This document shows, one piece after another, positions 31,801-40,087 of a stretch of 64,000 nt of DNA. Both the position numbers and the translations under genes were made by a program. Positions within the stretch are counted from its first letter, which is position 1; each line of letters begins with the position of its first letter. Source of the DNA: Gammaproteobacteria bacterium. Its GTDB lineage: Bacteria; Pseudomonadota; Gammaproteobacteria; Pseudomonadales; JADFDG01. The notes below the pieces were generated by a model. The model saw nothing but the letters and a program-made list of their open reading frames with translations, made no database searches and was not told the DNA's origin. The DNA is taken from positions 1 to 64,000 of the forward strand of contig JADFDG010000005.1 in assembly GCA_018262975.1 (NCBI GenBank), read 5' to 3'.

Positions 31801-34800
31801 TGAAACCCTCAACCGGCCGCAAGACCTTTGCGGAAAAATTCAGCGTTGCCGCTTGGCTGGCCGACAGTTTTGTCACGTCGCGACTGACATCCGCCTTCAT
31901 GCTCACCTGCGCGCTCATCGGCTGCTGGGCAATTCTGGAAACGCCGCGGCAGGACAACCCGCGCATCGTGGTGCCGGCCGCCAGCGTGCGTGTCGAGATG
32001 CCAGGTGCAACCCCGGCGGAGCTGGAGGCGCTGGTCATCCGCCCCCTGGAAGCGGAGATCGCGCGCCTGCCGGCCGTCGACGATGTGGATTCGATCGCTG
32101 TCAGTTCGGTCGCGCAGATTTTCGTGACCTTTGAAACGACCGAGCGTCAGGAGGACGTGCTGACACGCCTGTACGATCGCATCGGCGCGCGCGGCGACCT
32201 GCTGCCTCCGGAGGCAGGGCCGATACTCATCCGGGGCGTGAGCGTGGACGACGTGCCCATTGTCACGCTGACACTCGCAAGTTCCCGCTACGACGACCAT
32301 GCGCTGAAGCGGGTTGCCGACCGGGTCGCGGAAGGACTGCGCACCGTGCCCGGTGCGTCGGGTGTCGAAGTGCATGGAGGTGCGGACCGCGAGTTGCGCA
32401 TCGAACTTGACCCGGACCGCATGCAGGCCTTTGGCATCACGCTCGACCAATTGCGGGCCATGCTTGCCTCGGGGAACGTGGCCGCGCCGGTCGGCACCGT
32501 GGTCCGCGACGGTACGCAGCGCGCTCTCTTCGTCGATGGATTCATCCGGAGCGCCGAGGACGTACGTCGCACCGTAGTGGGCCATTACCGCGGAAAGCCC
32601 ATCGCACTGGGGGATGTCGCACAGGTCGTCGACGGCCCGACGGAGGAGCGCACCCGCCTGTCGCGACTGGCATTCGGGCCTGCCGATCCGCGTTTCGGCA
32701 CCACGCCGGATGCCGAACGCCCGGCCGTCACGGTTGCCGTGGCTAAGGCGGCAGAAGCCAACGCCGTGTTCGTCGCCGAGGACATCCTGACGCGTGTCGA
32801 GGGGATGCAGAAGAACTTGATTCCGCCGGGAATCGATGTCGTCGTCACCCGCAATGACGGCGCGTTCGCCAATGACACGGTCAACGGATTGATCGAGCAC
32901 CTGCTGGTTGCCATTGCCGCCGTCTTCCTGGTCGTCACGATATTCCTCGGCTTGCGCCAGGCGATGATCGTCGGGTTGGGTATTCCGCTGGTACTGGCCC
33001 TGACGCTGGGGATGGTCTACATCGCCGGCTACAGCATCAACCGCGTGACACTTTTCGGGCTGATCCTGTCGCTCGGCCTGCTGGTGGATGACGCCATCGT
33101 GGTGATTGAAAACGTCCATCGGCACTACAACATGCCCGGTGTCAGGGACCGACGCGCAGCCACGGTACTCGCCACCCGGGAAATCGGTAACCCAACCAAT
33201 CTCGCCACACTCGCGGTGATGGTGGTGTTTCTGTCGCTGATTTCCGTCACCGGGATGTCTGGCCAGTTTTTCTATCCCATCGCCTACACCGTTCCGGTGG
33301 CGATGGCCTCTTCCCTCATCGTTGCTTACACCGTTGTTCCATGGGCAGCACTGCGCTGGTTACCACGCGATGCATCGCATGACGAGCACGAACACGGGGA
33401 GCGCGGGTTGTATGGATGGCTCTCCACCCGCTACCGGCGCCATGTAGGCCCCCTCATCGACAACCAGAAGCAACGGCGCCGTGCCGTGTTTGCTGTTGTG
33501 GTGCTGGTGTTCATCGCGCTACTCCAGCCGGCCTGGCAATTTGTTCGACCCGCTGGCGTCAATTCACCGATGGCCTGGTTTGGCCTCGAGATGGGCATGA
33601 TGCCCGGCGACAACAAGAACACGTTCAACATCGTGATTACGTTGCCGGAATCGGCAGCTATCGAGGAAACTGACCGTGTCGCCCGGGACGTCGGCGCGGC
33701 GCTGCGTTCCGTCCCGGAAATCCGCGACTACCAGGTGTGGATGGGCGGTTCCGGCATCATCGATTTCAACGGCATGCTGCGCGGCACAGGCGACAAGACC
33801 GGTGACAACTATGCCGAGATCCGCGTCAACCTCGTCGACAAGCACGACCGCGCGACCAAATCGCACGACGTCGTCCGCCCATTGCGGCCTATCCTGCAGG
33901 CCATCGTCGCGCGGTCGCCCGGCGCCACGGTCCAGCTGGTCGAGGATCCACCCGGTCCGCCGGTGCGGGCTAACATACACGCCGAAATCTACGGCCATGA
34001 CCCTGCCCGCATGCGGGTGGCCAGCGAAGCCGTGCACAAGGTGTTCGCGGGGACCCGCAACATCGTCGAGGTGACGGACACAGAGCCGGCCGATGTCGAG
34101 CGTTTCCGCTTTGTGGTTGACCGCGAGAAGGCAGCTCTGTCCGGCGTTACCGCCGCGGATGTGGCCACGGCACTGAGAAGACTGGTGGAAGGAGAATCTC
34201 TCGGCCGGGCGCGCATGGACGACGAACTGAACCCGGTGCCCATCCGACTGGTCATCCCTCGCCGCTACCAGATCGATCCCTCCCTGCTTGACCGCGCCTG
34301 GGTCAGCAACGCCCAAGGGGCACGCGTGCCCCTATCAGCCGTCGTGCGCACGGAACGCGACATCATCGAGCGCCCCATCCAGCGCAGAAACGGTGAGCGG
34401 GTTACCTATGTCGCGGCCGAGCCGGGTGAGTCGCCTCCCATTTATGCCGTGCTCGACATCAATCAGAAGCTGCAGGGCATGGCGCTGCCCGACGGTACGA
34501 CGCTGACCACCGGCAACCTCGGCCTGATTACAGAAGTGCCGGACACCACACAGGGAATCCAGGTGTTCTGGGGCGGTCAACAGCGCCAGATGCTCGACAC
34601 CTACCGCGACATGTTCCGCGCGCTGGGTATCGCGATCGTTCTGCTCTACCTCATCCTCGTGGCTTACTACCAGTCGTTCAGCCTGCCTGTGGTCGCACTG
34701 GCGGCCATTCCGCTGGGACTGATTGGAGTGTTCCCGGGCCACTGGATCCTCGGACAACAGTTCACGGCACCCTCAATCGTCGGCGTGATTGCGCTTGCCG

Positions 34801-35111
34801 GCGTTGTCGTGCGCAACGGACTGTTGATCATCGACTTCGTGCTTGAGTACCGACTGCAGGGCAAAGGGCTTCGGGAGGCAGTGATCGAGGCAGGCGCGAT
34901 CCGCTTGCGTCCGATCATGCTGACCGCCCTGGCCGTGATACTGGGCAGCGCGATCATGCTCGCCGACCCCATGTTCATCGGCCTGGCGATTTCCCTGATC
35001 TTCGGAACGCTGGCTTCGACGGTGCTGTCGCTGTTGTTCCTGCCGGTGTTGCTGTATTTCGTGATGGGGTGGCGGGAGCGGCGGGATGGCAGGGGAAGGC
35101 AAGCTGATTGA
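31800..35111 (+). CDS. RND-family efflux transporter
   Basis: An inner-membrane proton-driven pump of 1103 aa (AcrB/HAE-like), starting at a GTG that overlaps the adaptor stop (TAGTG). Expected features are present: first helix at about 25-45, two large periplasmic loops, and the central helix bundle with GLRQAMIVGLGIPLVLALTLGMV and GLILSLGLLVDDAIVVIENVHRH carrying the acidic residues of the proton relay. A second bundle ends in VVVRNGLLIIDFVLEY. It is somewhat longer than typical AcrB homologues. The context suggests export of hydrocarbon, solvent or alcohol products, but the specificity is unknown. The 220 bp after the stop contain only a short unassigned open frame. Confidence 0.9.
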   Translation: MKPSTGRKTFAEKFSVAAWLADSFVTSRLTSAFMLTCALIGCWAILETPRQDNPRIVVPAASVRVEMPGATPAELEALVIRPLEAEIARLPAVDDVDSIAVSSVAQIFVTFETTERQEDVLTRLYDRIGARGDLLPPEAGPILIRGVSVDDVPIVTLTLASSRYDDHALKRVADRVAEGLRTVPGASGVEVHGGADRELRIELDPDRMQAFGITLDQLRAMLASGNVAAPVGTVVRDGTQRALFVDGFIRSAEDVRRTVVGHYRGKPIALGDVAQVVDGPTEERTRLSRLAFGPADPRFGTTPDAERPAVTVAVAKAAEANAVFVAEDILTRVEGMQKNLIPPGIDVVVTRNDGAFANDTVNGLIEHLLVAIAAVFLVVTIFLGLRQAMIVGLGIPLVLALTLGMVYIAGYSINRVTLFGLILSLGLLVDDAIVVIENVHRHYNMPGVRDRRAATVLATREIGNPTNLATLAVMVVFLSLISVTGMSGQFFYPIAYTVPVAMASSLIVAYTVVPWAALRWLPRDASHDEHEHGERGLYGWLSTRYRRHVGPLIDNQKQRRRAVFAVVVLVFIALLQPAWQFVRPAGVNSPMAWFGLEMGMMPGDNKNTFNIVITLPESAAIEETDRVARDVGAALRSVPEIRDYQVWMGGSGIIDFNGMLRGTGDKTGDNYAEIRVNLVDKHDRATKSHDVVRPLRPILQAIVARSPGATVQLVEDPPGPPVRANIHAEIYGHDPARMRVASEAVHKVFAGTRNIVEVTDTEPADVERFRFVVDREKAALSGVTAADVATALRRLVEGESLGRARMDDELNPVPIRLVIPRRYQIDPSLLDRAWVSNAQGARVPLSAVVRTERDIIERPIQRRNGERVTYVAAEPGESPPIYAVLDINQKLQGMALPDGTTLTTGNLGLITEVPDTTQGIQVFWGGQQRQMLDTYRDMFRALGIAIVLLYLILVAYYQSFSLPVVALAAIPLGLIGVFPGHWILGQQFTAPSIVGVIALAGVVVRNGLLIIDFVLEYRLQGKGLREAVIEAGAIRLRPIMLTALAVILGSAIMLADPMFIGLAISLIFGTLASTVLSLLFLPVLLYFVMGWRERRDGRGRQAD

Positions 35112-35175
35112 TAACCATCGCCAGTAAACAATGACCTTCCCGCCTGGCCGATGCAGATATCCCAGAAGACGTGGA

Positions 35176-35295
35176 CGTGACCCTGACGATCGTTCGCAAC
35201 CTCGAATCTCTCGTGGCATCACCAGCCATTGCTGAACGAATCGCCGGCCTCTCCATTGCCCTGCGAATGGCATTGATCGAGGACCTGGGACTTTA
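35176..35295 (+). other. Short open frame of unknown nature
   Basis: From a GTG at 35176 a 39-codon frame reads to a TAG (VTLTIVRNLESLVASPA... ending EDLGL). It looks protein-like but has no family I recognise and no clear ribosome binding site. It may be a remnant of a transposon or element gene. Nothing else is seen between 35112 and 35330. Confidence 0.2.
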
Positions 35296-35330
35296 GGTGC
35301 CCTAGACGCCTACCCCTGAGCGAAAGACCA

Positions 35331-35450
35331 CTACCACGAAGGCTGTGCCGCTGGCCGGCCACGCTTCAGGGCTACGTCCAGCGGCCGCCCGGTTCCGAAG
35401 ATCCTCAGGTCATGTGGATTGATCCGCAGGTGCTGCCCGTCGTCCCTGGC
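35331..35450 (-). pseudogene. C-terminal fragment of a Gp2-like protein
   Basis: The last 39 codons of a minus-strand frame (RDDGQHLRINPHDLRIFG then TGRPLDVALKRGRPAA) closely match the C-terminus of the Gp2-like protein at 36499-37578 (DDDQHLRMRPRGARTF then STGRAPDLADKRGRPPA). Everything upstream of that homology is unrelated. It is a leftover of a second copy, cut by the IS-derived segment next to it. Confidence 0.5.
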
Positions 35451-35559
35451 GATGCACTGCTGGACTTCAATACAGGTGAGGCATGGCCTCGATAAATCAT
35501 CCCGATCCCGAGACGAGAGTAGCGCTCCTTGTGGGCATTGCAGTAATCGAAGGTTCCTG

Positions 35560-35785
35560 CGCCGCCAACTCGCCGCAGCGCACCAGCGGGGACGGCTCAA
35601 GCAGTACTTCAACCGCGCCGTGCTCGGGCCCAAGCTGCTGGTCGTCGATGAGATTGGCTACCTGCCGTTCGGTCGCGATGAAGCCAACCTGTTCTTCAGC
35701 GTCATCGCCAAGCGCCATGAGCGCGGCAGCATGGTCCTCACCAGCAACCTGCCGTTCACCCAGTGGGCCACCGCCTTCGCTGACT
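35560..35785 (+). pseudogene. istB: IstB ATPase fragment of an IS21-family element
   Basis: About 75 codons encode the Walker-B part of an IS21-family IstB helper ATPase: PKLLVVDEIGYLPFGRDEANLFFSVIAKRHERGSM-type sequence ending LTSNLPFTQWATAFAD. The N-terminal part with Walker A and the C-terminus are missing, and no IstA transposase is found. The fragment marks past IS insertion and deletion within the island. Confidence 0.75.
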
Positions 35786-35849
35786 TCAACGGTTCATGCC
35801 GTTCGCTAGAGAGTACCTTGAAAAGCAAACTCGAACCTCAAGGCAGCCG

Positions 35850-36239
35850 CTAACCACGCGCTGCCGTAACGGGGAAGCAACTGCCGATACTCTCGAGCCA
35901 ATTCTTCGCTGAAGCCCGATCTTTGAATGCGTAGCACTTGCGACCAGTCAAACGCAGCTTCCTGAAGCTACCCCATATCGCTTCCCGACTGGAAAGCGGC
36001 GCATGTTCCCCACGATCAGATCGGGTTCCGTCGATGTTGATCACGTTGTTCACCGACTTCTCCATCTGCGCTTTTGGAGGCATGACCCTCATATGTGCAG
36101 GGGTCCTGTCGTAGTTGAAACAATTGCTCAAAAGGATCGCGCCCTCAGGGAGGGACAACAGCATCTTTTTGGTCAACGTACCCTCGTAGATGCAACCAGG
36201 CGGCGGCGGAACACCGCCATACTTGTCGTTCGTTTTCAT
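35850..36239 (-). CDS. Hypothetical island protein
   Basis: About 129 aa from an ATG at 36239 with GAGAGAG upstream; the frame is open for 58 more codons but those look less coding. The protein starts MKTNDKYGGVPPPPG and carries two Cys (GCIY, NCFNY), a basic C-terminal half (SFRKLRLTGRKCYAF) and a predicted short helix near the end. I recognise no domain. It follows the Gp2-like gene on the same strand and may belong to the same replication or phage-satellite module. Confidence 0.45.
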   Translation of the reverse strand: MKTNDKYGGVPPPPGCIYEGTLTKKMLLSLPEGAILLSNCFNYDRTPAHMRVMPPKAQMEKSVNNVINIDGTRSDRGEHAPLSSREAIWGSFRKLRLTGRKCYAFKDRASAKNWLESIGSCFPVTAARG

Positions 36240-36498
36240 TTTCTCTCTCACTGGAAATCGCATGGTTTCTCGAAGTTCCATCCACTGGAAATCAGGAACT
36301 CGACCACTACGGTCATCGCTTTCCCGCAGGCCGTCAACGCCAATTTCCGGCAGGTTAACAACCGAATCGCAGACCTGATACATCATGAGAACCGGTGAGA
36401 ATTGGCGAGACAAAAGGGATGAACACCTAGTTACACTTTTTGACCATGTGGAATGAAAAACACAGCGCTCTAAACACCTTCCGAAACGCCGTTTTCAT

Positions 36499-37578
36499 CT
36501 ACGCAGGTGGTCTCCCACGCTTATCCGCCAAGTCTGGAGCACGCCCCGTCGAGAATGTGCGGGCGCCGCGCGGCCTCATGCGTAAGTGCTGATCGTCATC
36601 CTTGACCAGATACAACAAGCAATACACCACATCCTCCCAACCATCCGAGTCACCGCGCTGGAATAGGCCCGTGCCCTGATAGACGCGGTATTCCGCCTTC
36701 TTCGCATTGCAACTGAAGTAAGTGCCCATACCAGACGTTATGTTTTCCACCCAGAACTGGCCGATCTGATGCGACTTGTAAACGTCATCTCGAACCTCCC
36801 AGCCCAGAAAGAAGACAACGACATGGAGGTGATACCCTTTTCCATCAGTCCCCTGCTCAATGGACCATGCGTACCCGACCTTGTGCTCGAAAATTGGATG
36901 ACGATTCGCCATGGCCTTCAGCAAGGCATCAAGGTGCGCGTAAACGTGATCTATCGTGATGAATCCTTGGCACTCGTCCCTATATCCGAAATCTAGGCGC
37001 ACTACGCTCAAACGGCAGTAGTACTCACGCAATGCCCATGCATAACGAGTAATCGACTGTTCCTTGAGTGACGACTGGTAGCGCCTGTCATCAGCCATCC
37101 GACTGAAAATCGTTCGAGAAAATCCATTTCGAATGTAGGAAACAACGCGATTCATCGCTTCGCAATGCTGCGCCGTCGGCGATTCAAGACCAATAACCAT
37201 CGGCCCTGGAAAATACCCGCTGATAAACCCGGCATATCTGCACGCTTCAATGAATATCTGGATGTGCTCGGAGTAGTCGTGGTAGCCATCCACGACGGAC
37301 AGATATTCGCGAAAGAACCGAAGGTGACTTGCCAGCGAATATGGGTGTATCGACTGTTTTCGCTTTGAGACTTGCTCGATCAGAAAGGCAGGCAACCCGG
37401 TTGCCACGCACTCATTAACAAAATCTTCAATCCCCAACAGGATGCTGGCTTGACCAGGCTGGCCGTTCGGGTACAACCCGATGCGCTCGCAAACCGCGCG
37501 ATATGAGCGTCTGCCGTTGTTGTTGTCACTGAACCAATCCTGAATCGATTGATCATCTCGGTATGCATCGTCTTCCAT
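36499..37578 (-). CDS. Inovirus Gp2-like (YagK/YfjJ-type) protein
   Basis: A 359-aa protein of the inovirus-type Gp2 family (YagK/YfjJ C-terminal domain), which occurs in filamentous phages, satellites and genomic islands and is thought to act in replication. Recognisable blocks are VVRLDFGYRDECQG, VGYAWSIEQGTDGKGYHLHVVVFFLG with a His-x-His pair, QIGQFWVENIT, and a basic tail ending KRGRPPA. The coding region is markedly less GC-rich than the right-hand chromosome, a sign of foreign origin. No coat or assembly genes are nearby, so it is not an intact prophage. Confidence 0.7.
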   Translation of the reverse strand: MEDDAYRDDQSIQDWFSDNNNGRRSYRAVCERIGLYPNGQPGQASILLGIEDFVNECVATGLPAFLIEQVSKRKQSIHPYSLASHLRFFREYLSVVDGYHDYSEHIQIFIEACRYAGFISGYFPGPMVIGLESPTAQHCEAMNRVVSYIRNGFSRTIFSRMADDRRYQSSLKEQSITRYAWALREYYCRLSVVRLDFGYRDECQGFITIDHVYAHLDALLKAMANRHPIFEHKVGYAWSIEQGTDGKGYHLHVVVFFLGWEVRDDVYKSHQIGQFWVENITSGMGTYFSCNAKKAEYRVYQGTGLFQRGDSDGWEDVVYCLLYLVKDDDQHLRMRPRGARTFSTGRAPDLADKRGRPPA

Positions 37579-37647
37579 TTCATCGGCCTCTGATGGAGGG
37601 ATTCTCCATAGAGATATCGATGAACGTGAAAATTAACTCCTTACACA

Positions 37648-37675
37648 AAAAGCCACGCTTTGGGGCGTGGCTTTT
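37648..37675 (-). terminator. Bidirectional terminator downstream of the integrase
   Basis: An 11-bp perfect inverted repeat (37648-37658 with 37665-37675) around a 6-nt loop. On the minus strand it ends in five T residues, well placed to terminate the integrase transcript. The surrounding 37579-37877 is AT-rich and shows no gene. Confidence 0.75.
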
Positions 37676-37877
37676 CTTAGATAGTTTTCCCCCGCAGATT
37701 TACCACCAAATCTAATAATAATAGGTAAGCAGAAATGCACAGCCTTCTCTCAAGCATAAAAATCCTGAAGAGAACAGGAAATCCGGCTGAAAACGGCCGT
37801 AATTAGCGAATCTTAATTAACTGAGAATTCTCATTTTGACGACACGTGATGCGCATGCTTCTTGCGTGCGATTTTCA

Positions 37878-39224
37878 CTACGTCCGCTTGCGAGACTTTA
37901 TCGAAGTGATGCTTGCTTTCTGCGAGCCAATTGCCAATCGGTACAAACGCTCCAGTGCCCCGAGTTTTTCGCCCGCGTAGTCGTGCACGTTGTAGTGACG
38001 ATCCTGCACGCCGGACAATCCGTGCGACTGCAGATGAGCCCTAGTCTCCTTGGGAACGCCCAACGCTGCCAAGCGGGTTTCCACGGTGCGGCGTATGTCT
38101 CCCGGCGTAAACAATTGGGCAGACTCCCCCGCCTGGATCATGGCTGCAGCCACCTTCTGCACCAGCCCGCCAAGCGCGTCATATCCCGCCCCAGTCTCAC
38201 CGCTGGTGACGGTAAAGAGATAAGGCCCGATACGGGGCTTGGCCATGGCCTCGAGACACGCAACGGCATCCGGCAGCAGAGGCACCAAATGGCGCCTGGG
38301 CTTGTCTCTCCTGCCCTTGGGGTCGGAAAGAATGATGGCATCCCCATCAAGATCCCGAACGGTCAGCCGCGAGAGCTGCGCCACGCGCTGCCCGCCAGTT
38401 AGCAGGTGAAACCTGAGCAATGCGCCGTCTGGATCAGGCATGGCGGAAATCCGACGCCAATATGCGCGCAGCTCATCCACGGACAATGCCCGCTCACGCA
38501 CGCCGCTCGCACCATCGATGGTAGGCATGTCTCGCAGGGGATTTGCACGAACATTGAAGCGCCTCAACGGGATCGCCCCGCCAGCCTTTCGAGATTTCAT
38601 GGCAGCGGAGAAGGCCGCCCGAAGGTAGGAGCGGAGCTTTGCCGCCTCGCGCAACTTGCCCGCTTCCGTAAGCCGGTCCAACGCCGGTGACACAGCATCT
38701 TCATCAGCATCATCGACGGGCAAGTCCCACAGCTTGGGAAAGGCATCCCGGATATGCCGATGCAGGGCCTTCTCGACACTGCCTGCGGAGGTCTTGCCCC
38801 CAGAACGCAGCAAACCGACATATGCCCCTAGCAAGCCTCCAAGGCTCAGCTCGGCGCGGCGACGCTTGGCCTCCGCCTCCACGGCGTCCCGTTCTTTGGC
38901 TGCCAGCAGATCTCGATCAGCACGATCCTTCGCTTCCTGGATGGCACCCCGAAGGTCTCGCTCGCCGGCCATGTAGCGTTCCCGCAACCGGGTTGCCTTG
39001 ATCCTGGCTTGCTCGAGCGTGAGCAGAAATTGACCGTCACCTCGTTCCGACCACTCACCAATTTTGAGCAGATCGCGCGAGCCATCCGGAAGCGTGTACC
39101 GGAAGTAAAAACACACTGCGCCACCAGCAAGCCGACGCGCAGTAAAACGACCACCGCCACGCGTGGAGTCATCCGAAATCCACTCGCCAAATTTGAGCGC
39201 TTCGAGTTGCTTGACGCGAATCAT
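37878..39224 (-). CDS. int: Tyrosine recombinase / integrase (P4-like)
   Basis: An integrase of about 448 aa. The N-terminal arm-binding part (FTARRLAGGAVCFYFRYTLPDGSRDLLKIGEW) resembles the DUF4102-type domain of P4-like integrases. The catalytic domain has Arg in TGGQRVAQLSRL, a basic beta-hairpin DPKGRRDKPRRHLVPL, Arg in GDIRRTVETRL, and His/Tyr in LQSHGLSGVQDRHYNVHDY. The usual HxxR His is replaced (PGDIRR), which occurs in some members. The ATG at 39224 is chosen because the protein then begins at the conserved arm domain. It lies 180 bp from the tRNA fragment at 39404, the expected position next to an attachment site. Confidence 0.9.
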   Translation of the reverse strand: MIRVKQLEALKFGEWISDDSTRGGGRFTARRLAGGAVCFYFRYTLPDGSRDLLKIGEWSERGDGQFLLTLEQARIKATRLRERYMAGERDLRGAIQEAKDRADRDLLAAKERDAVEAEAKRRRAELSLGGLLGAYVGLLRSGGKTSAGSVEKALHRHIRDAFPKLWDLPVDDADEDAVSPALDRLTEAGKLREAAKLRSYLRAAFSAAMKSRKAGGAIPLRRFNVRANPLRDMPTIDGASGVRERALSVDELRAYWRRISAMPDPDGALLRFHLLTGGQRVAQLSRLTVRDLDGDAIILSDPKGRRDKPRRHLVPLLPDAVACLEAMAKPRIGPYLFTVTSGETGAGYDALGGLVQKVAAAMIQAGESAQLFTPGDIRRTVETRLAALGVPKETRAHLQSHGLSGVQDRHYNVHDYAGEKLGALERLYRLAIGSQKASITSIKSRKRT

Positions 39225-39403
39225 GACTCCCGCCCCTGCCCACCCAATCAAGGGACGGCGCGTGCCGCCCGTGTGCCGTTGGTGTGCCGTTTGAGGTAAG
39301 ATTCTACGCTACTTGGCGAGCACCGATAAGAAGACTATCAGTGCAAAATCCTTGTATTTCAATGCGATAGAGAATCAGCGAGAACTCACAAGAACATGCC
39401 CGT

Positions 39404-39453
39404 GGGGACTCATAATCCCTTGGTCCTCGGTTCAAGTCCGAGCGGGCCCACCA
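39404..39453 (+). other. 3' tRNA fragment (CAU anticodon), probable attachment site
   Basis: Fifty bases form the anticodon arm (GGGGA/TCCCT around CTCATAA), the variable loop, the T arm (CTCGG TTCAAGT CCGAG) and a 3' end GGGCCCACCA. No D arm or 5' acceptor strand precedes it, so it is not a working tRNA. The pattern CATAATCNCTTGGTC is closer to tRNA-Ile2 (CAU read as lysidine) than to elongator tRNA-Met. Its place next to the integrase and at the compositional boundary identifies it as the right-hand attachment site. Confidence 0.8.
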
Positions 39454-39468
39454 TTTCCGCCCTTTCCT

Positions 39469-39492
39469 GTAGCGAGGGGGCCATGACCCCGA
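39469..39492. repeat. Palindromic repeat, single degenerate arm
   Basis: First copy of the repeat family right of the island boundary, with one base differing in the core (GGGGGCCATGACCCC). It starts 15 bp after the tRNA fragment, marking return to the chromosome. Confidence 0.6.
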
Positions 39493-39618
39493 CCCCGCAC
39501 CCCCTCCGCCAGGCCCGCCGTGGACCGTGAGCCGAACAGGCGCCCATAATCGGCTCACCAAATGAGCCCATTGGTGCCCATATTCGCCTCACCCTGCCCG
39601 GAGCGGCCCGAAAAGTTG

Positions 39619-40050
39619 ATGCCTCACTTTAAAATCATCGTGGCAACCCTGCTCGCCACCACCCTGGCCGGCTGCTTCTACCCCGTGCACAAGACCCTGC
39701 AGCCGGCAGCCACCGCGCGCGTATTCGATTCCACGCAGCAACCGGCCAGCAACGCCACCGTCACGCTGGTTTCCAGCAGCGTGCTGCCGGTGCCGTTCGA
39801 GATCCTGCGCACCAGCGTGCCGGCACTGGGCGGGCAGGCGGAATTCCACGCCATCAAGGACTGGCGGATCGAGGCACTTACCATCGGCGGCATGCAGTTC
39901 TACCAGTGGACCTGGTGCGTGACCGCACCAGGCCACGAGACGCTGGTAAGTGGCCCCTTCCGGCGCGGCAAGTTCGACGACGAACCACGCTTCGTGCTCA
40001 CGCCGGGCACGCCGTCGCCCTGCCCGACCGGCGCGGACACGGACTACTGA
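39619..40050 (+). CDS. Small outer-envelope lipoprotein, unknown function
   Basis: A 143-aa lipoprotein. MPHFKIIVATLLATTLAGC gives a lipobox with the anchoring Cys at residue 19. The rest (ATARVFDSTQQPASNATVTLVSSS) looks like a small beta-sandwich such as a carboxypeptidase-regulatory-like domain, which is only an impression. The ATG at 39619 is chosen for the signal sequence. It is the first chromosomal gene beyond the attachment site and is followed 37 bp later by a secreted esterase on the same strand. Confidence 0.6.
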   Translation: MPHFKIIVATLLATTLAGCFYPVHKTLQPAATARVFDSTQQPASNATVTLVSSSVLPVPFEILRTSVPALGGQAEFHAIKDWRIEALTIGGMQFYQWTWCVTAPGHETLVSGPFRRGKFDDEPRFVLTPGTPSPCPTGADTDY

Positions 40051-40087
40051 GACGCCGCACGAAATACGGCCACGGGAGGCCACGACC

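Noticed and set aside
36414-37877. Intact filamentous prophage
   Set aside because: Only a Gp2-like gene and one hypothetical gene are present; no coat, assembly or secretin genes.
39404-39453. Complete tRNA-Met/Ile gene
   Set aside because: Only the anticodon arm, T arm and 3' end are present. No D arm or pairing 5' acceptor strand precedes it, so it is reported as an attachment-site fragment.
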